Shown: piece after piece, positions 9,201 to 17,645 of the stretch
Layout of the letters: each line of letters starts with the position of its first letter
Position numbering within the stretch: the first letter of the stretch is position 1
Source: Balneola sp.
GTDB taxonomy: Bacteria; Bacteroidota; Rhodothermia; Balneolales; Balneolaceae
NCBI GenBank assembly: GCA_017643645.1
Contig: JAEPNB010000004.1
Location: forward strand, 186,001-250,000
Length of the DNA stretch: 64,000 nucleotides
Reading direction: 5' to 3'
Program-made: the position numbers and the translations under genes
Notes under the pieces: generated by a model
Seen by the model: the letters and a program-made list of their open reading frames with translations, nothing else
What the model was told of the DNA's origin: nothing
Database searches by the model: none

Positions 9201-10972
9201 GCAATATCTGCGTACAGAAGTTGGGGTTTCAGGGTATCACCATTTGATGTAGAAAAGGGAATATTAACATTTAAGACTCCTGTAGCATCATTAATAGAGG
9301 TGCCTTCAAAATCAGCGCTATATTCAATATCCATTATAACATCTGAAAGGCTATTGGATTGAAAAAAATACTGAAGACTTAAATTATCGCCTCTACCTTC
9401 AAGTTTTAAAGACTTTTTCTCCTTTGAAAAATTTAATTCCCCTTCTCCCTCTAGTATACCTTCCCGTGCTTCGACTAAAAACTTTGGTGAAATAATTTTA
9501 TCTCTTCCTGTTGCACTAATATTGATTCTAGAAAATGTTGTATCGTTGATTTCCAGATTACTGGAAGAGAAATTTAATAGATCGAAGCTTGTAGGATCAC
9601 TATAATCAGAAGTTTTAAACTCCCCTTTTGAAGTAATATTGGTTGTTTTAATAAAATTCCCAACCAGGTTTCCAATGTTCAATGAATCGGTTTCAAACTG
9701 AACATTAAGTGTTTTTTCTTCAGCAAATCCCATTTTTCCAATGAGAGAAATCTTACCTCGTCTTCCTTCGCTTACAAAACTCCCTTCCGTTCCTTCAAGA
9801 TCTCCTGTTAATCCTGCAGATAGCCTTGTATTTGAAATTGCCTGAAGCTGATACCCATTTACATCCGGAAAAAAATATTTAACATCGGATGTATCAAGTA
9901 ATACATCGGTAAATGTTAAATCATATTGAAACGGATCTTCTTTATCGAAATTAAAAAGTTTGCCCGAGGCATTGATTGATGAACTTCCGTATTCAACTTT
10001 TGTTGAATTCACATTTACCTCTTTGATCCCGCCTGAAAAATCAGCTTTTACAAATAATGGGTATTTAAAATCCGGGAGCTCCGGAAGCAGTGCATTTATC
10101 CGGTCCTTGGATACCGAAAACTCATCAATATCTAAATCATATTCAGCTTCTCTGAGCTGTTTTACAAAATCCAGCTCAAAAATATTTATCCCGTCTATTC
10201 TTCCTGTAAAGTTTACATAGGAATCATTATTAATAAAATTAAATGAGTTGAATTCAAGGAATCTATTGTCACTGTATATCTGTCCAAATACCTGGCTCCG
10301 TCCTAACTCTATTTCATCAGCAACAAAAGACATTCTTTCAATATCAAGAAACCGTTCATCCTGTTTATATTCAAAAAACATAGCCAGATCAAGTTCTTTA
10401 ATTACTAAACTATCTGAATTTGAAGTAAACTGGTTTGGCTTATATGCATTTCGGATCAATACTTCTCCTTCTGTAATCGTTACATTAGGAGCTAAAATTT
10501 CAAAAAATGGTCTCTTAGTTTCTGTAGTATCAATTTCAGATGACTGCACTTTTTTCTTCTTAAGCGCATACAATAATGAGGTATCTGATTCAGGATCGAT
10601 TAAAATTTCGGGCGATTTAATATTAAGTCCTGTGACTACAAATCTCTGTTGAAATAATGCCGGAACATTCAGATTAGCTGAGATACTATCACTTTTGAAA
10701 ACAGAAATAACACTGGATGAATCCGGATAGAGGTTTACATTTTTCAGCTCAATCCTGAACGGGATCAAACCGTCTAATTCTCCAATTGTAAATACTCCGT
10801 TATACTTTTCACTAAAATTAGTTTCAATACGAGTGGCAAGATATGTTTTAGCCGGCTCAAGTTGAATAAGACCAAACACAATTCCACCACCAATAACGGC
10901 AGTTAAAACAATTACTGCTATTATTGCCCAAAAAGTGTTCCAAACTCTATGTAGCCATCTTACTACGGGCAC
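6281..10972 (-). CDS. tamB: TamB-like translocation and assembly module protein (DUF490)
   Basis: A very long protein (1563 residues) with one N-terminal membrane segment (about residues 15-38) followed by monotonous beta-strand-rich sequence, as in AsmA/TamB proteins that bridge the inner and outer membranes. The last 350 residues carry the TamB C-terminal domain pattern (GRFDISDGNYQLVSGDIFTR, then a QIASLN stretch and a glycine/asparagine-rich end). Members help outer-membrane protein assembly and phospholipid transport. Its start codon overlaps the aroB stop by one base, so translation is probably coupled. No TamA gene stands next to it; the Omp85 fusion two genes downstream is the only barrel partner in the block. 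The family is clear; the exact cargo is not. Confidence 0.85.
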   Translation of the reverse strand: MPVVRWLHRVWNTFWAIIAVIVLTAVIGGGIVFGLIQLEPAKTYLATRIETNFSEKYNGVFTIGELDGLIPFRIELKNVNLYPDSSSVISVFKSDSISANLNVPALFQQRFVVTGLNIKSPEILIDPESDTSLLYALKKKKVQSSEIDTTETKRPFFEILAPNVTITEGEVLIRNAYKPNQFTSNSDSLVIKELDLAMFFEYKQDERFLDIERMSFVADEIELGRSQVFGQIYSDNRFLEFNSFNFINNDSYVNFTGRIDGINIFELDFVKQLREAEYDLDIDEFSVSKDRINALLPELPDFKYPLFVKADFSGGIKEVNVNSTKVEYGSSSINASGKLFNFDKEDPFQYDLTFTDVLLDTSDVKYFFPDVNGYQLQAISNTRLSAGLTGDLEGTEGSFVSEGRRGKISLIGKMGFAEEKTLNVQFETDSLNIGNLVGNFIKTTNITSKGEFKTSDYSDPTSFDLLNFSSSNLEINDTTFSRINISATGRDKIISPKFLVEAREGILEGEGELNFSKEKKSLKLEGRGDNLSLQYFFQSNSLSDVIMDIEYSADFEGTSINDATGVLNVNIPFSTSNGDTLKPQLLYADIANLSSTNRSVRVTTTAADVSLEGNFTISNLLPLTNYWVGFFKERLEEEFFTKPFTEAKIENIQKLNNQDFNITAQLKDVRLLKQYFPAFPDMKASTRLTSNITVDTTRLLFNADLFDTNFEINGFKADSVRTQFTGSFRYKQSLKEFSNLLISADMVRFNTPYFETKGFDFDFDMTRDSLKISNKIKVIGEEAQLVLESTGFLTDTSITTKINDFKLGSDVYSWENKDVPALTFTDSEKLVFEDFTFQNREEFFNIDGAFSDDASDSVNYFFRGVKLDRISDLINGKVDFGGNLNGVFTTRTLTRLPTVEGMINLNAFSLNNQTVGDFEISSVFNKDLNRFDTNVNVTTDSTVYPSYFERNDREGQNLEFSGYVLAPVNGEFPEADSLYHFNLDFNTVDLWIVPFLIPKVFTEMAGVATGSGEVWGNLDTYDFKVDYDIGPEDAVYMKPRFLDTYYYGQGPITFTRAEGLVFKDIFLIDPSGGLAVLDGWYNFNDFQPVHNMDIRIDTEEFQFLNNNFDPTVPFFGKAYGTGVVNISGTNISPVLTTIEPMLISDFSQVELPLLEETEFNEDNKFIRFVSSFDEYGLDSTSSSNNPSFSVNEQIDLSELTFAERFTLDLQFIANNPMTVRLIFDQITGDVITANGTGRLRIRLEDEDLSIFGRFDISDGNYQLVSGDIFTRRFNLESGGSIIWEGEPDNARLNINAVYSARPNIRTLTTSRSDLDLTDPSNIQRTPVDLVLNISGSISSIENNFYFRLPNTFEARQSSTLSTQIASLNRNEDEKLLQATSFLLMGDFIPATSVNGASSLTENFTGSGAVLNPLISNQLISPLLSNQINSLLSSDISSFDIDFNLNTYNQVDLGLALRLYNDRIIIRRDGQLTGAQSNIGDLGATYKINRTFSVTAFHRQDPTFSNLSNGQETQQGQDINGVGVEAEVSFNTWQDFFRRLGSPFRKLFGKNKKEEENNGNENPS

Positions 10973-12063
10973 TATTTAAATTCCTGAATTATATATTTCC
11001 ATGATTCTTTGATAAGAGAAATGTCATTTACAACTTTCGCTCTTGCTTGTCCTGTTTCTTCCAATACGATAAATCTGATTGAGCCGTCTTTAACTTTTTT
11101 GTCATGAAGCATTAAGTTTGCTAATTCTTCTTCTGTTTCCAGAGGCTCAAATGTCGAAGTATACAACGCCCTGAATGCAGATAAATTGGTTATATCTATA
11201 TTAAATCCTAATAAATTTGAAAGCTTAACTGCTCCCCACATACCCATATAAACCGCTTCACCATGAGAGGAATTTTCGTATCCCCGAACTCTTTCAATAA
11301 CATGAGCAAAAGTATGCCCGAAATTAAGAACCTCACGCAATCCGGATTCCTTAAAATCCTTTGATACAATATCAGACTTTATTTTAGCGCATTTAGTAAC
11401 TAATTGTTCCCATTCTTTTGAATAGGTGAATTTTTCTGAAACGGATAATGATTTAAGGTTCGAAAAAATAGATTCATCTTGTATCATCCCGTATTTAATT
11501 ACTTCACCCAAACCATTAATAATTTCTTTTTGAGGAAGGGTTTCTAAAAATTTCAGATCTGAAAATACTGCCTTTGGTTCATAAAACGCTCCAATCAGGT
11601 TTTTACCCACAGAATGATTAACACCGGTTTTCCCGCCAATTGAACTGTCTACCATCGCCAGTAAAGTCGTAGGAATATGAATCAGTGGCATACCTCTTAA
11701 AACAGAAGAAGCTACATATCCGCCTAAATCTCCTGTAACTCCACCCCCAATTACTATTACGGGTGTTTGGCGCTCAACTTTAGCTTCCAGAATCTTATTA
11801 GTAATATTAGTGAATTGTGACAAGCTTTTGCTTTGCTCACCTTCCGGTACTGAACAGAAAATTGGTTCATCGAACAGTCCTGAAATTTCTTTTATGAAAG
11901 TTTTTCTATAAAGCTCCAGAACATTTTCATCAACTATAAATACCGCTTTATTTAATCCAAAATTTACAGCGAGATACTCATTTACTTCATTTTCCAGTTG
12001 GTAACCAACATGAATATTATGATGATTTGTATACGTTGTATTCAGCTGAATACGGTTAGACAT
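10972..12063 (-). CDS. aroB: 3-dehydroquinate synthase
   Basis: The second enzyme of the shikimate pathway, which turns DAHP into 3-dehydroquinate using NAD and a divalent metal. The 363-residue protein shows the NAD-binding GGGVTGDLGGY at 106-116, PTTLLAMVDSSIGGKTGVN at 131-149, GLGEVIKYG and the metal-ligand region FGHTFAHVIE. The length is typical of the family. It overlaps the shikimate kinase gene upstream by 8 bases, which places two steps of one pathway side by side, and overlaps the tamB-like gene downstream by one base. The ATG at 12063 is the natural start. Nothing seems to be missing. Confidence 0.96.
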   Translation of the reverse strand: MSNRIQLNTTYTNHHNIHVGYQLENEVNEYLAVNFGLNKAVFIVDENVLELYRKTFIKEISGLFDEPIFCSVPEGEQSKSLSQFTNITNKILEAKVERQTPVIVIGGGVTGDLGGYVASSVLRGMPLIHIPTTLLAMVDSSIGGKTGVNHSVGKNLIGAFYEPKAVFSDLKFLETLPQKEIINGLGEVIKYGMIQDESIFSNLKSLSVSEKFTYSKEWEQLVTKCAKIKSDIVSKDFKESGLREVLNFGHTFAHVIERVRGYENSSHGEAVYMGMWGAVKLSNLLGFNIDITNLSAFRALYTSTFEPLETEEELANLMLHDKKVKDGSIRFIVLEETGQARAKVVNDISLIKESWKYIIQEFK

Positions 12064-12619
12064 AATTTTTAATTTTATTGATCAGTCTTTTTACAACTGC
12101 TTCTTTTTCCTCAATTCCCGTTGTAGTGAGCCTGACTTGCGCCTGATTGTAGAATTCTTTTCTTGCCGAATATAAGGTTTCTAACTCATTTTTAAGTGTT
12201 TCCTTATTTTTAATTTCACCTTTTTCATTTCGAACAATTGGCCTTTTTGGATTTCTGAGAACCCGATCTAAAATCACTTCTAAGGGTGTTTCCAAATAGA
12301 TCAATAATCCATGTACTTTTAAATGATCTACAATGTGTTGGTTTTGAAGCGCTCCCCCACCTAGAGCTACAACTCCTTTGAAAGATTTTGTTAATTCCAG
12401 CAGGTATTCCCACTCTTTGGTTCTGAAATACTCTTCTCCATATTCTTTAAATATTCGGGGAATTGACATACCCTCTTTTTTTACCAGATACTTGTCCAAA
12501 TCATGAAATGGTAATTCTAATTCCTGAGCAAGCATTGAACCGATTGCGCTTTTGCCGGTTCCCATAAAGCCCGTAATATAGAAGCTGTCTTTAAACTGTT
12601 TCAGTCTGTACTCACTCAT
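12056..12619 (-). CDS. aroK: Shikimate kinase
   Basis: Phosphorylates shikimate with ATP in aromatic amino acid biosynthesis. The 187-residue protein has the Walker A motif GFMGTGKS at 17-24, the shikimate-binding FRTKEWEYL region, GGGAL, and the lid arginines near RNPKRPIVR. It is slightly longer than the usual 165-175 residues. It overlaps the NFACT gene upstream by 4 bases and aroB downstream by 8 bases, so all three are probably translated from one message. A standard biosynthetic enzyme. Confidence 0.95.
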   Translation of the reverse strand: MSEYRLKQFKDSFYITGFMGTGKSAIGSMLAQELELPFHDLDKYLVKKEGMSIPRIFKEYGEEYFRTKEWEYLLELTKSFKGVVALGGGALQNQHIVDHLKVHGLLIYLETPLEVILDRVLRNPKRPIVRNEKGEIKNKETLKNELETLYSARKEFYNQAQVRLTTTGIEEKEAVVKRLINKIKNYV

Positions 12620-14196
12620 TGATCCGGTTTTTTAGGTTTTACAAACTCCACTTCTTCCTTATCAACTAAAACGGCACCTGCAGGAGCTCCTTTCGGCTTT
12701 CTCACATATTTCTTTTTAGTAACTATTACCGGAACCACTTCAGCTCCTTTGGCTTTGGAATTGAATGCTGCAAAAGATGCGACTTCCAGAATTACATTTT
12801 TTGGAGGCATTCCTTTATCATTTCCCATTCTGATCAAAGCGTGTGAGCCAGACACTTTTCTGGCATGTAACCAAATGTCCTCTTTATGGCTCATTTGTAC
12901 TAATTTGTCATTACTTTTTGCGTTTTTCCCTATCCAAACCGGGTAATTTTCTACTTCCAGAGTATGAAAAGGCAACGTTTCTTCATTTTCTTCCTTATCT
13001 CCAATTCCCAATTCTCCTAATGTTTTTGATTTGTCTTTTTTCCAGTCTTTAAGTTTATAAAGCTTATTAATTTTCTCGATCTCATTTCTCAATTTTTCCA
13101 GCTCTTCTTTTTTGTTTTCCAGAACAGGAATTCTTTCTAATGCTTCTTCATAAGATCTTATTGAGTTTCTGGATTTAGAGTAATACTTCTCGGCGTTTTC
13201 AATAACTGTAAGTTTTTCATCCAGGGGGATTTCTATCTCCGAGCCTTCCCCATACAAATCATTAACTTTAATCTTTGATGGATTCTCAGGTTTTAAATGG
13301 CCGTTTGCCATCAACAAATGTCCGAATTTTTCATATTTCTCAGCTCTCTCAAAACCTTTATCCGCTTTATCTAAATTTCTGAGACCGGATGTAACTCTTT
13401 TTAATTGCCTTTTGATTTGTTTGAGCAGATCTGCTTTTAATTGCCTTAAACGTTGATCATGCGAATAGTTTTTATACCTGTATGCAATCAGATCATTTAT
13501 GCTGTCAAAAAACCTTTCCGTTTTCAATGGAAGGATACGTTCAGAAAAAAGTGCAGTATTCCCGTTCTCAAGTAATCTCCAGAAAGGATTATTTTCTACT
13601 TCATCAGTAAGTTTTTTTATGAAGTCCACAACCTGTTCCTCATTCATACTTTCAACATCATGTTCTGAAATGACATCAGCGAGGTTGTTTCTTGGAATCA
13701 GAGGGTTTAGTGATGTTAATTTCTGTTTTACTGACCCTTTCTCTTTAAAATTTTTAAAAAGGTCGATTTCTTTTTCTTCCGGTATATCAATCTCCTCTAT
13801 TTCATTCCCTTTAAAAGAATCTATCAGTTCTTCATCTTTTAGAAGCAGTACGTTTCCATTGTTACTGAATATTTTGAATACAAGTTCATACTCATCTTCC
13901 ATAATAATGGATAGAATGCGATCTGTTTCTGCCAATTCCACATTTTTTACAGATAACCCATACAGATCTCCGAAAAAAGCAATTGTGTTCCTTTTCTTAG
14001 GATTTGAATAATAATCCAGAAACAAAGCCATATTCCCCGGACTGGTACTGAAAACAAGCTTATGGTGATCATCAGCTTCTCCTTCTATAAAAAATTCTAT
14101 CAAATTTTTATACCTGGTGTTGGCTAATACAATTTTTTTACCAACAATTTTGGATTTAATGAATTCCTTTAAATATTTTAATTCGTAATAATTCAA
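12616..14196 (-). CDS. rqcH: NFACT-family RNA-binding protein (RqcH/Rqc2-like)
   Basis: A protein of 526 residues with an N-terminal NFACT/FbpA-like domain, a charged coiled-coil middle (about residues 240-390) and a C-terminal NFACT-R (DUF814) domain beginning near VWIGKNAKSND and including DIWLHARKVSGSHALIRM. Bacterial RqcH binds obstructed 50S subunits with tRNA-Ala and adds C-terminal alanine tails. The N-terminal half here is divergent: the MxLRKHL-like segment I know from firmicute RqcH is not evident, its place being taken by ALFLDYYSNPKKR. It may therefore be a family member with changed activity. It is the first gene of the minus-strand block, back to back with a plus-strand gene 42 bases away. 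Confidence 0.8.
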   Translation of the reverse strand: MNYYELKYLKEFIKSKIVGKKIVLANTRYKNLIEFFIEGEADDHHKLVFSTSPGNMALFLDYYSNPKKRNTIAFFGDLYGLSVKNVELAETDRILSIIMEDEYELVFKIFSNNGNVLLLKDEELIDSFKGNEIEEIDIPEEKEIDLFKNFKEKGSVKQKLTSLNPLIPRNNLADVISEHDVESMNEEQVVDFIKKLTDEVENNPFWRLLENGNTALFSERILPLKTERFFDSINDLIAYRYKNYSHDQRLRQLKADLLKQIKRQLKRVTSGLRNLDKADKGFERAEKYEKFGHLLMANGHLKPENPSKIKVNDLYGEGSEIEIPLDEKLTVIENAEKYYSKSRNSIRSYEEALERIPVLENKKEELEKLRNEIEKINKLYKLKDWKKDKSKTLGELGIGDKEENEETLPFHTLEVENYPVWIGKNAKSNDKLVQMSHKEDIWLHARKVSGSHALIRMGNDKGMPPKNVILEVASFAAFNSKAKGAEVVPVIVTKKKYVRKPKGAPAGAVLVDKEEVEFVKPKKPDQ

Positions 14197-14238
14197 TGAG
14201 AGCTTAAAGTTTTAATACTGATTCTAAGTAAGAGGTTT

Positions 14239-14892
14239 ATGGAATATCCTATTTTTAATTCGATCATTAATACCGTTGATACTAATCTGGAAAAAAGAGG
14301 AATATCAACTAAAATGTTTAAGACTTGGGAAAATAATAAAATAAATGCCACCGGTTTAGAATTAGAAATAAATCTTTCTGACATTTCATCTTTTATTCGA
14401 ATGTTATCAATTAATTTTGATTGGGACAGTTTCAGAGAGACTGCATTAGCCAAAAAACTGGATGGCCTTGATTCACATCCATTCCTTACGATGGACAAAC
14501 TTAAAAACACAAATGTTAGTCCGACCATTGATGTGGAAATGTCCTGGTTCTTTAATGAGGAAACTTGTCAGCCAATAAAACCTGATAGAAATGGAAATTA
14601 CAGAGTTGAGAATGCCAGTCGTTGGATGGAATCGGTTAGTAAAGATGTAAATGAGCTTCTTGCTAAAGACGATATTATAACCCGCTGGCATGTTGAAATT
14701 GAAGGAGATCAAAATGGGAAATATTTATCTACCATTAATTTGATCTCTTATTTTCAATATCAAATTGATACTCCAAAAAACCTCCCGGAAGTTAATCAGC
14801 TTGTTAGTCGACGTTTACAGGAATTGTTATTCAAAGCAAATAAAGTAATAACCATTTCTGACAAAATACTTTCCAAGACTATAGCTGCTTAA
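14239..14892 (+). CDS. Conserved-looking hypothetical protein
   Basis: A soluble protein of 217 residues that I do not recognise. It has no signal peptide or membrane segment and mixes helices and strands; the second half contains an alternating strand pattern (ITRWHVEIEGDQNGKYLSTI) followed by a helix. The ATG at 14239 lies 42 bases from the divergent NFACT gene, so both must share a short promoter region. Its stop overlaps the start of the next gene (TAATG), suggesting coupled translation with the DUF2007 protein. Codon use matches the neighbours, which argues for a real gene. No function is proposed. Confidence 0.75.
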   Translation: MEYPIFNSIINTVDTNLEKRGISTKMFKTWENNKINATGLELEINLSDISSFIRMLSINFDWDSFRETALAKKLDGLDSHPFLTMDKLKNTNVSPTIDVEMSWFFNEETCQPIKPDRNGNYRVENASRWMESVSKDVNELLAKDDIITRWHVEIEGDQNGKYLSTINLISYFQYQIDTPKNLPEVNQLVSRRLQELLFKANKVITISDKILSKTIAA

Positions 14893-15311
14893 TGGCTGAA
14901 CCAAAGCTAGTTGTGGTTCATAGTTTCTATAACCCGAATGATGCGTATGCGGCAAAATCAATACTGGAAGATTCCGACATACCGGCTTTTCTTCTAGATA
15001 GTAATACGAGTACTTCAACCTTTGGATCAGCAATTGCTATAGGCGGTAACAGACTTGCAGTAGCAGATTATGATCTTAAAGAAGCAGGGTTAATTATTGA
15101 AGAATTCCTAAAACTTATAAATGACCCGAGTATAGAAACTGAAACGATACGCTGTCCAAGGTGTCATTCAGAGTTAGTAACCAATAAGCCGGTTATTATT
15201 ATTAAGGCTTTGCTCACGTTCTTTATTACTACGCTATTTCTATTCAGCTCAAACCCTTATTATTATTGTAAACGCTGCAAGTACAAGTGGAATGAAAACA
15301 AACGAGCATAA
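14892..15311 (+). CDS. DUF2007 / zinc-ribbon protein with one membrane segment
   Basis: A protein of 139 residues. The first 75 resemble DUF2007 (putative signal-transducing protein), with the usual pattern VHSFYNPNDAYAAKSILEDSDIPAFLLD. A zinc ribbon follows, made of CPRC near 97-100 and CKRC near 129-132, with a hydrophobic, probably membrane-spanning stretch (IIIKALLTFFITTLFLF) between the two cysteine pairs. The start overlaps the previous stop by one base. The function of DUF2007 is unknown; a small membrane-associated sensor or adaptor is possible. The gene ends just before a perfect hairpin terminator. Confidence 0.75.
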   Translation: MAEPKLVVVHSFYNPNDAYAAKSILEDSDIPAFLLDSNTSTSTFGSAIAIGGNRLAVADYDLKEAGLIIEEFLKLINDPSIETETIRCPRCHSELVTNKPVIIIKALLTFFITTLFLFSSNPYYYCKRCKYKWNENKRA

Positions 15312-15315
15312 AAAA

Positions 15316-15340
15316 GGCTCTGATTGAATTAATCAGAGCC
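15316..15340 (-). terminator. Hairpin terminator between convergent genes
   Basis: A perfect 10-bp inverted repeat (GGCTCTGATT / AATCAGAGCC) with a 5-base loop. Read on the minus strand it is followed by a run of seven T, so it best ends the minus-strand ribosomal-protein message; on the plus strand it lies 5 bases after the DUF2007 gene and is followed by a weaker T-rich stretch. It probably works in both directions. Confidence 0.85.
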
Positions 15341-15346
15341 TGAAAT

Positions 15347-15439
15347 TTATTTCTTCTTCTTATGTCTGTTTTTTCTCAGACGCTTTTTGCGTTTGTGCTT
15401 TGCAATTTTTGAACGCTTTCTTTTTTTACCGCTTGGCAT
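15347..15439 (-). CDS. AURKAIP1/COX24-domain small ribosomal protein (mS38-like)
   Basis: A 30-residue, extremely basic protein (begins MPSGKKRKRSKIAKHK and ends RHKKKK). It matches the short AURKAIP1/COX24-domain proteins annotated in Bacteroidetes and relatives, homologous to mitochondrial ribosomal protein mS38 and, as I recall, reported as bL38 in the Flavobacterium johnsoniae ribosome. The ATG at 15439 is the only sensible start. A strong hairpin terminator begins 7 bases after its stop. Its neighbour upstream on the same strand, 89 bases away, encodes an HU protein. Its size makes it easy to miss in automatic annotation. Confidence 0.85.
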   Translation of the reverse strand: MPSGKKRKRSKIAKHKRKKRLRKNRHKKKK

Positions 15440-15528
15440 AAATGGTCACCAAAAATTTCTGGTTGTTATTTCTATGAATTGATCAGCTTTAAAAATAAGA
15501 ACTTTTCAAAGTATTTCTAAATCATTTT

Positions 15529-15816
15529 TTAAGCCGATACACTTTCGTTAACTGCTTCTTTAAAATCTTTTGATACTTTCAGCATCGGAACATACTGCTC
15601 CGGAACTATGACTTCTTCGTTAGTTTTGGGATTTCGAGCAACTCTTTGTGCTCGCTTTACAACTTTAAAGCTACCAAAACCGCGTAATTCGATATGTTCG
15701 CCTCGTTTCATAGCGTCAATAACAGTTTCCATAAAACCATTAACAACGGCTTCTGTTTCTACTTTAGTTAACCCTACTGATGATGATATAATATCTACAA
15801 TGTCTGCTTTAGTCAT
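15529..15816 (-). CDS. HU/IHF-family DNA-binding protein
   Basis: A nucleoid protein of 95 residues with the complete HU/IHF fold: N-terminal helices (MTKADIVDIISSSVGL), the GFGSFKVVKRAQRVARNP signature at about 48-65, and the beta arm followed by a C-terminal helix. It binds and bends DNA as a dimer. Sequence alone does not separate HU from IHF subunits here. It is transcribed away from the symporter gene, with a 199-base AT-rich divergent promoter region between them. Confidence 0.93.
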   Translation of the reverse strand: MTKADIVDIISSSVGLTKVETEAVVNGFMETVIDAMKRGEHIELRGFGSFKVVKRAQRVARNPKTNEEVIVPEQYVPMLKVSKDFKEAVNESVSA

Positions 15817-16015
15817 AACTTTTATCCCTGATAAAATTTATTTTTCGTATTAAGCCAATCGTTTAAAAAAACAAAGCTTACTTCAAATCGTTCACTTAAA
15901 ATAAATATAATTTCGGAGGAAATTGTTAAAGAAAAAATGTTATCCATAATTATTCCTAAATCTTTTATACTTTCATGGGTCATAAAAAGCTACTAATTCA
16001 AAATTAAATGATTGC

Positions 16016-17641
16016 ATGGAATTATTTGAAAGTATTGTAAACAGTTTAAACGATCTAGTCTGGAGTACTCCATCCAACTTCCCATTTATGGTTGTTGTTC
16101 TTCTTAGTTTCGGGATTTTTATCACTTTACGTCTTGGTTTTGTACAGGTTCGCAAATTCGGTCATGGTGTGCTTTCCGTGATGGGTAAGTATGACCACCC
16201 TGATGCCGTTGGTGACGTAAATCACTTTCAAGCATTAACCACTGCACTCTCAGCAACCGTTGGTATTGGTAACATTGCCGGAGTTGCTATCGCCATTCAC
16301 TACGGTGGACCCGGTGCTCTTTTTTGGATGTGGGTTACTGCATTCTTTGGTATGGCCATCAAATATACAGAATGTACGTTAGCTGTTAAATACAGAGTGG
16401 TAAATGATGATGGATCAGTTTCTGGTGGACCGATGTATTACATCGAAAAAGGTCTTGGAGAAAACTGGAAATGGCTTGCCGTCTTTTTTGCAGCGATGGC
16501 TGTAATCTGTTCGTTCCTGACAGGAAATGCAGTTCAGGCAAACACAGTTGCTGATACAATGCGAAGTACTTTCTTAGTTCCGGGTTGGGTTACCGGATTA
16601 GTTACTGCCTCCCTGGTTGGAGTTGTAATTATCGGTGGAATTAAAAGAATTGGAAAAGTTACTGCGAGCCTGATGCCGGTAATGGCAATTATTTATGTGT
16701 TAGGAGCTTTGGTTATTCTTCTGATGAACGCCAGTGAAGTAATTCCAGCGTTTAAAACTATTTTATCATACGCATTCACTCCGGAAGCAGGAATATTCGG
16801 TGTTGGATCAGGTGTATTCTTAACAACTTTAGTTTGGGGTATCAAACGTGGTTTATTCTCGAATGAAGCCGGTCAGGGATCTGCTCCAATCGCTCACGGT
16901 GCTGCTAAAACAAAAGAGCCAGTTCGTGAAGGTGTTGTTGCTTTATTAGAGCCATTCATTGATACGCTTGTAGTTTGTACAATGACAGGACTTGTGATCG
17001 TTAGTACAGGCGTTTGGGAACAAAAGCATGATGTACCGTTCTTAGCTTCAAGTTTAGAAAACACTTATGAAATTGAACAAGGAAATTCCTTGATTATCGT
17101 TGATGGTGTCCCTACAAATGGTAATGTTATCAGAAACGACCATCCAACAGGAGAGTTTTACACAGATGAAAGCAGAACTCAATTATTCAACGGTTCTATT
17201 TCTTTAGACGGTGACAATTATGTAGCCAAAAGCATTGATGGTAATGAAGTTACAGAATTGCATTCTTCTATTATAGAAAACGGAGCTCCGCTAACAGCTT
17301 TAGCTTTTGAAAAAGGACTTCCTTTTGCCGGAGGTAAATACATTGTAACGATTTGTGTGATCTTATTCGGTATCTCTACGGCAATTAGCTGGAGCTACTA
17401 TGGTGACCGTTCTATTCAATATCTTGCCGGAGACAAGTCCATTATTTATTACAAAATGGTTTATCTGGTTATGCACTTTCTGGGAGCTATACTCGCCCTC
17501 GAAACCGTCTGGGCAATTGGTGATATCGCGCTTGGTTTAATGACATTCCCGAATATCATAGCATTATTTGCGCTTTCAGGAACCGTAGCCGTAGCCAGCA
17601 AAACTTATTTCGCTAAAATGAAAGACCAAATAGGTAAATAG
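16016..17641 (+). CDS. Sodium:alanine symporter family (AGCS) transporter
   Basis: Imports alanine or glycine with sodium across the inner membrane. The family signatures are clear: GNIAGVAIAIHYGGPGALFW near residue 85, SGGPMYYIEKGLG near 140, and SNEAGQGSAPIAHGAAK near 282-298, with about ten to eleven hydrophobic segments. At 541 residues it is longer than the usual 450-480. The excess is a polar stretch at about 335-425, between two late membrane segments, rich in Asp/Asn/Thr. The gene is followed by upp after 4 bases, so they may share a transcript. Confidence 0.92.
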   Translation: MELFESIVNSLNDLVWSTPSNFPFMVVVLLSFGIFITLRLGFVQVRKFGHGVLSVMGKYDHPDAVGDVNHFQALTTALSATVGIGNIAGVAIAIHYGGPGALFWMWVTAFFGMAIKYTECTLAVKYRVVNDDGSVSGGPMYYIEKGLGENWKWLAVFFAAMAVICSFLTGNAVQANTVADTMRSTFLVPGWVTGLVTASLVGVVIIGGIKRIGKVTASLMPVMAIIYVLGALVILLMNASEVIPAFKTILSYAFTPEAGIFGVGSGVFLTTLVWGIKRGLFSNEAGQGSAPIAHGAAKTKEPVREGVVALLEPFIDTLVVCTMTGLVIVSTGVWEQKHDVPFLASSLENTYEIEQGNSLIIVDGVPTNGNVIRNDHPTGEFYTDESRTQLFNGSISLDGDNYVAKSIDGNEVTELHSSIIENGAPLTALAFEKGLPFAGGKYIVTICVILFGISTAISWSYYGDRSIQYLAGDKSIIYYKMVYLVMHFLGAILALETVWAIGDIALGLMTFPNIIALFALSGTVAVASKTYFAKMKDQIGK

Positions 17642-17645
17642 TTTT

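Noticed and set aside
10248-10652. 134-aa ORF on the plus strand
   Set aside because: It is antisense to the long tamB-like gene, whose family pattern continues through the region.
13499-14011. 170-aa serine-rich ORF on the plus strand
   Set aside because: It is a shadow of the NFACT gene on the opposite strand; the composition reflects the complement of Glu/Lys codons.
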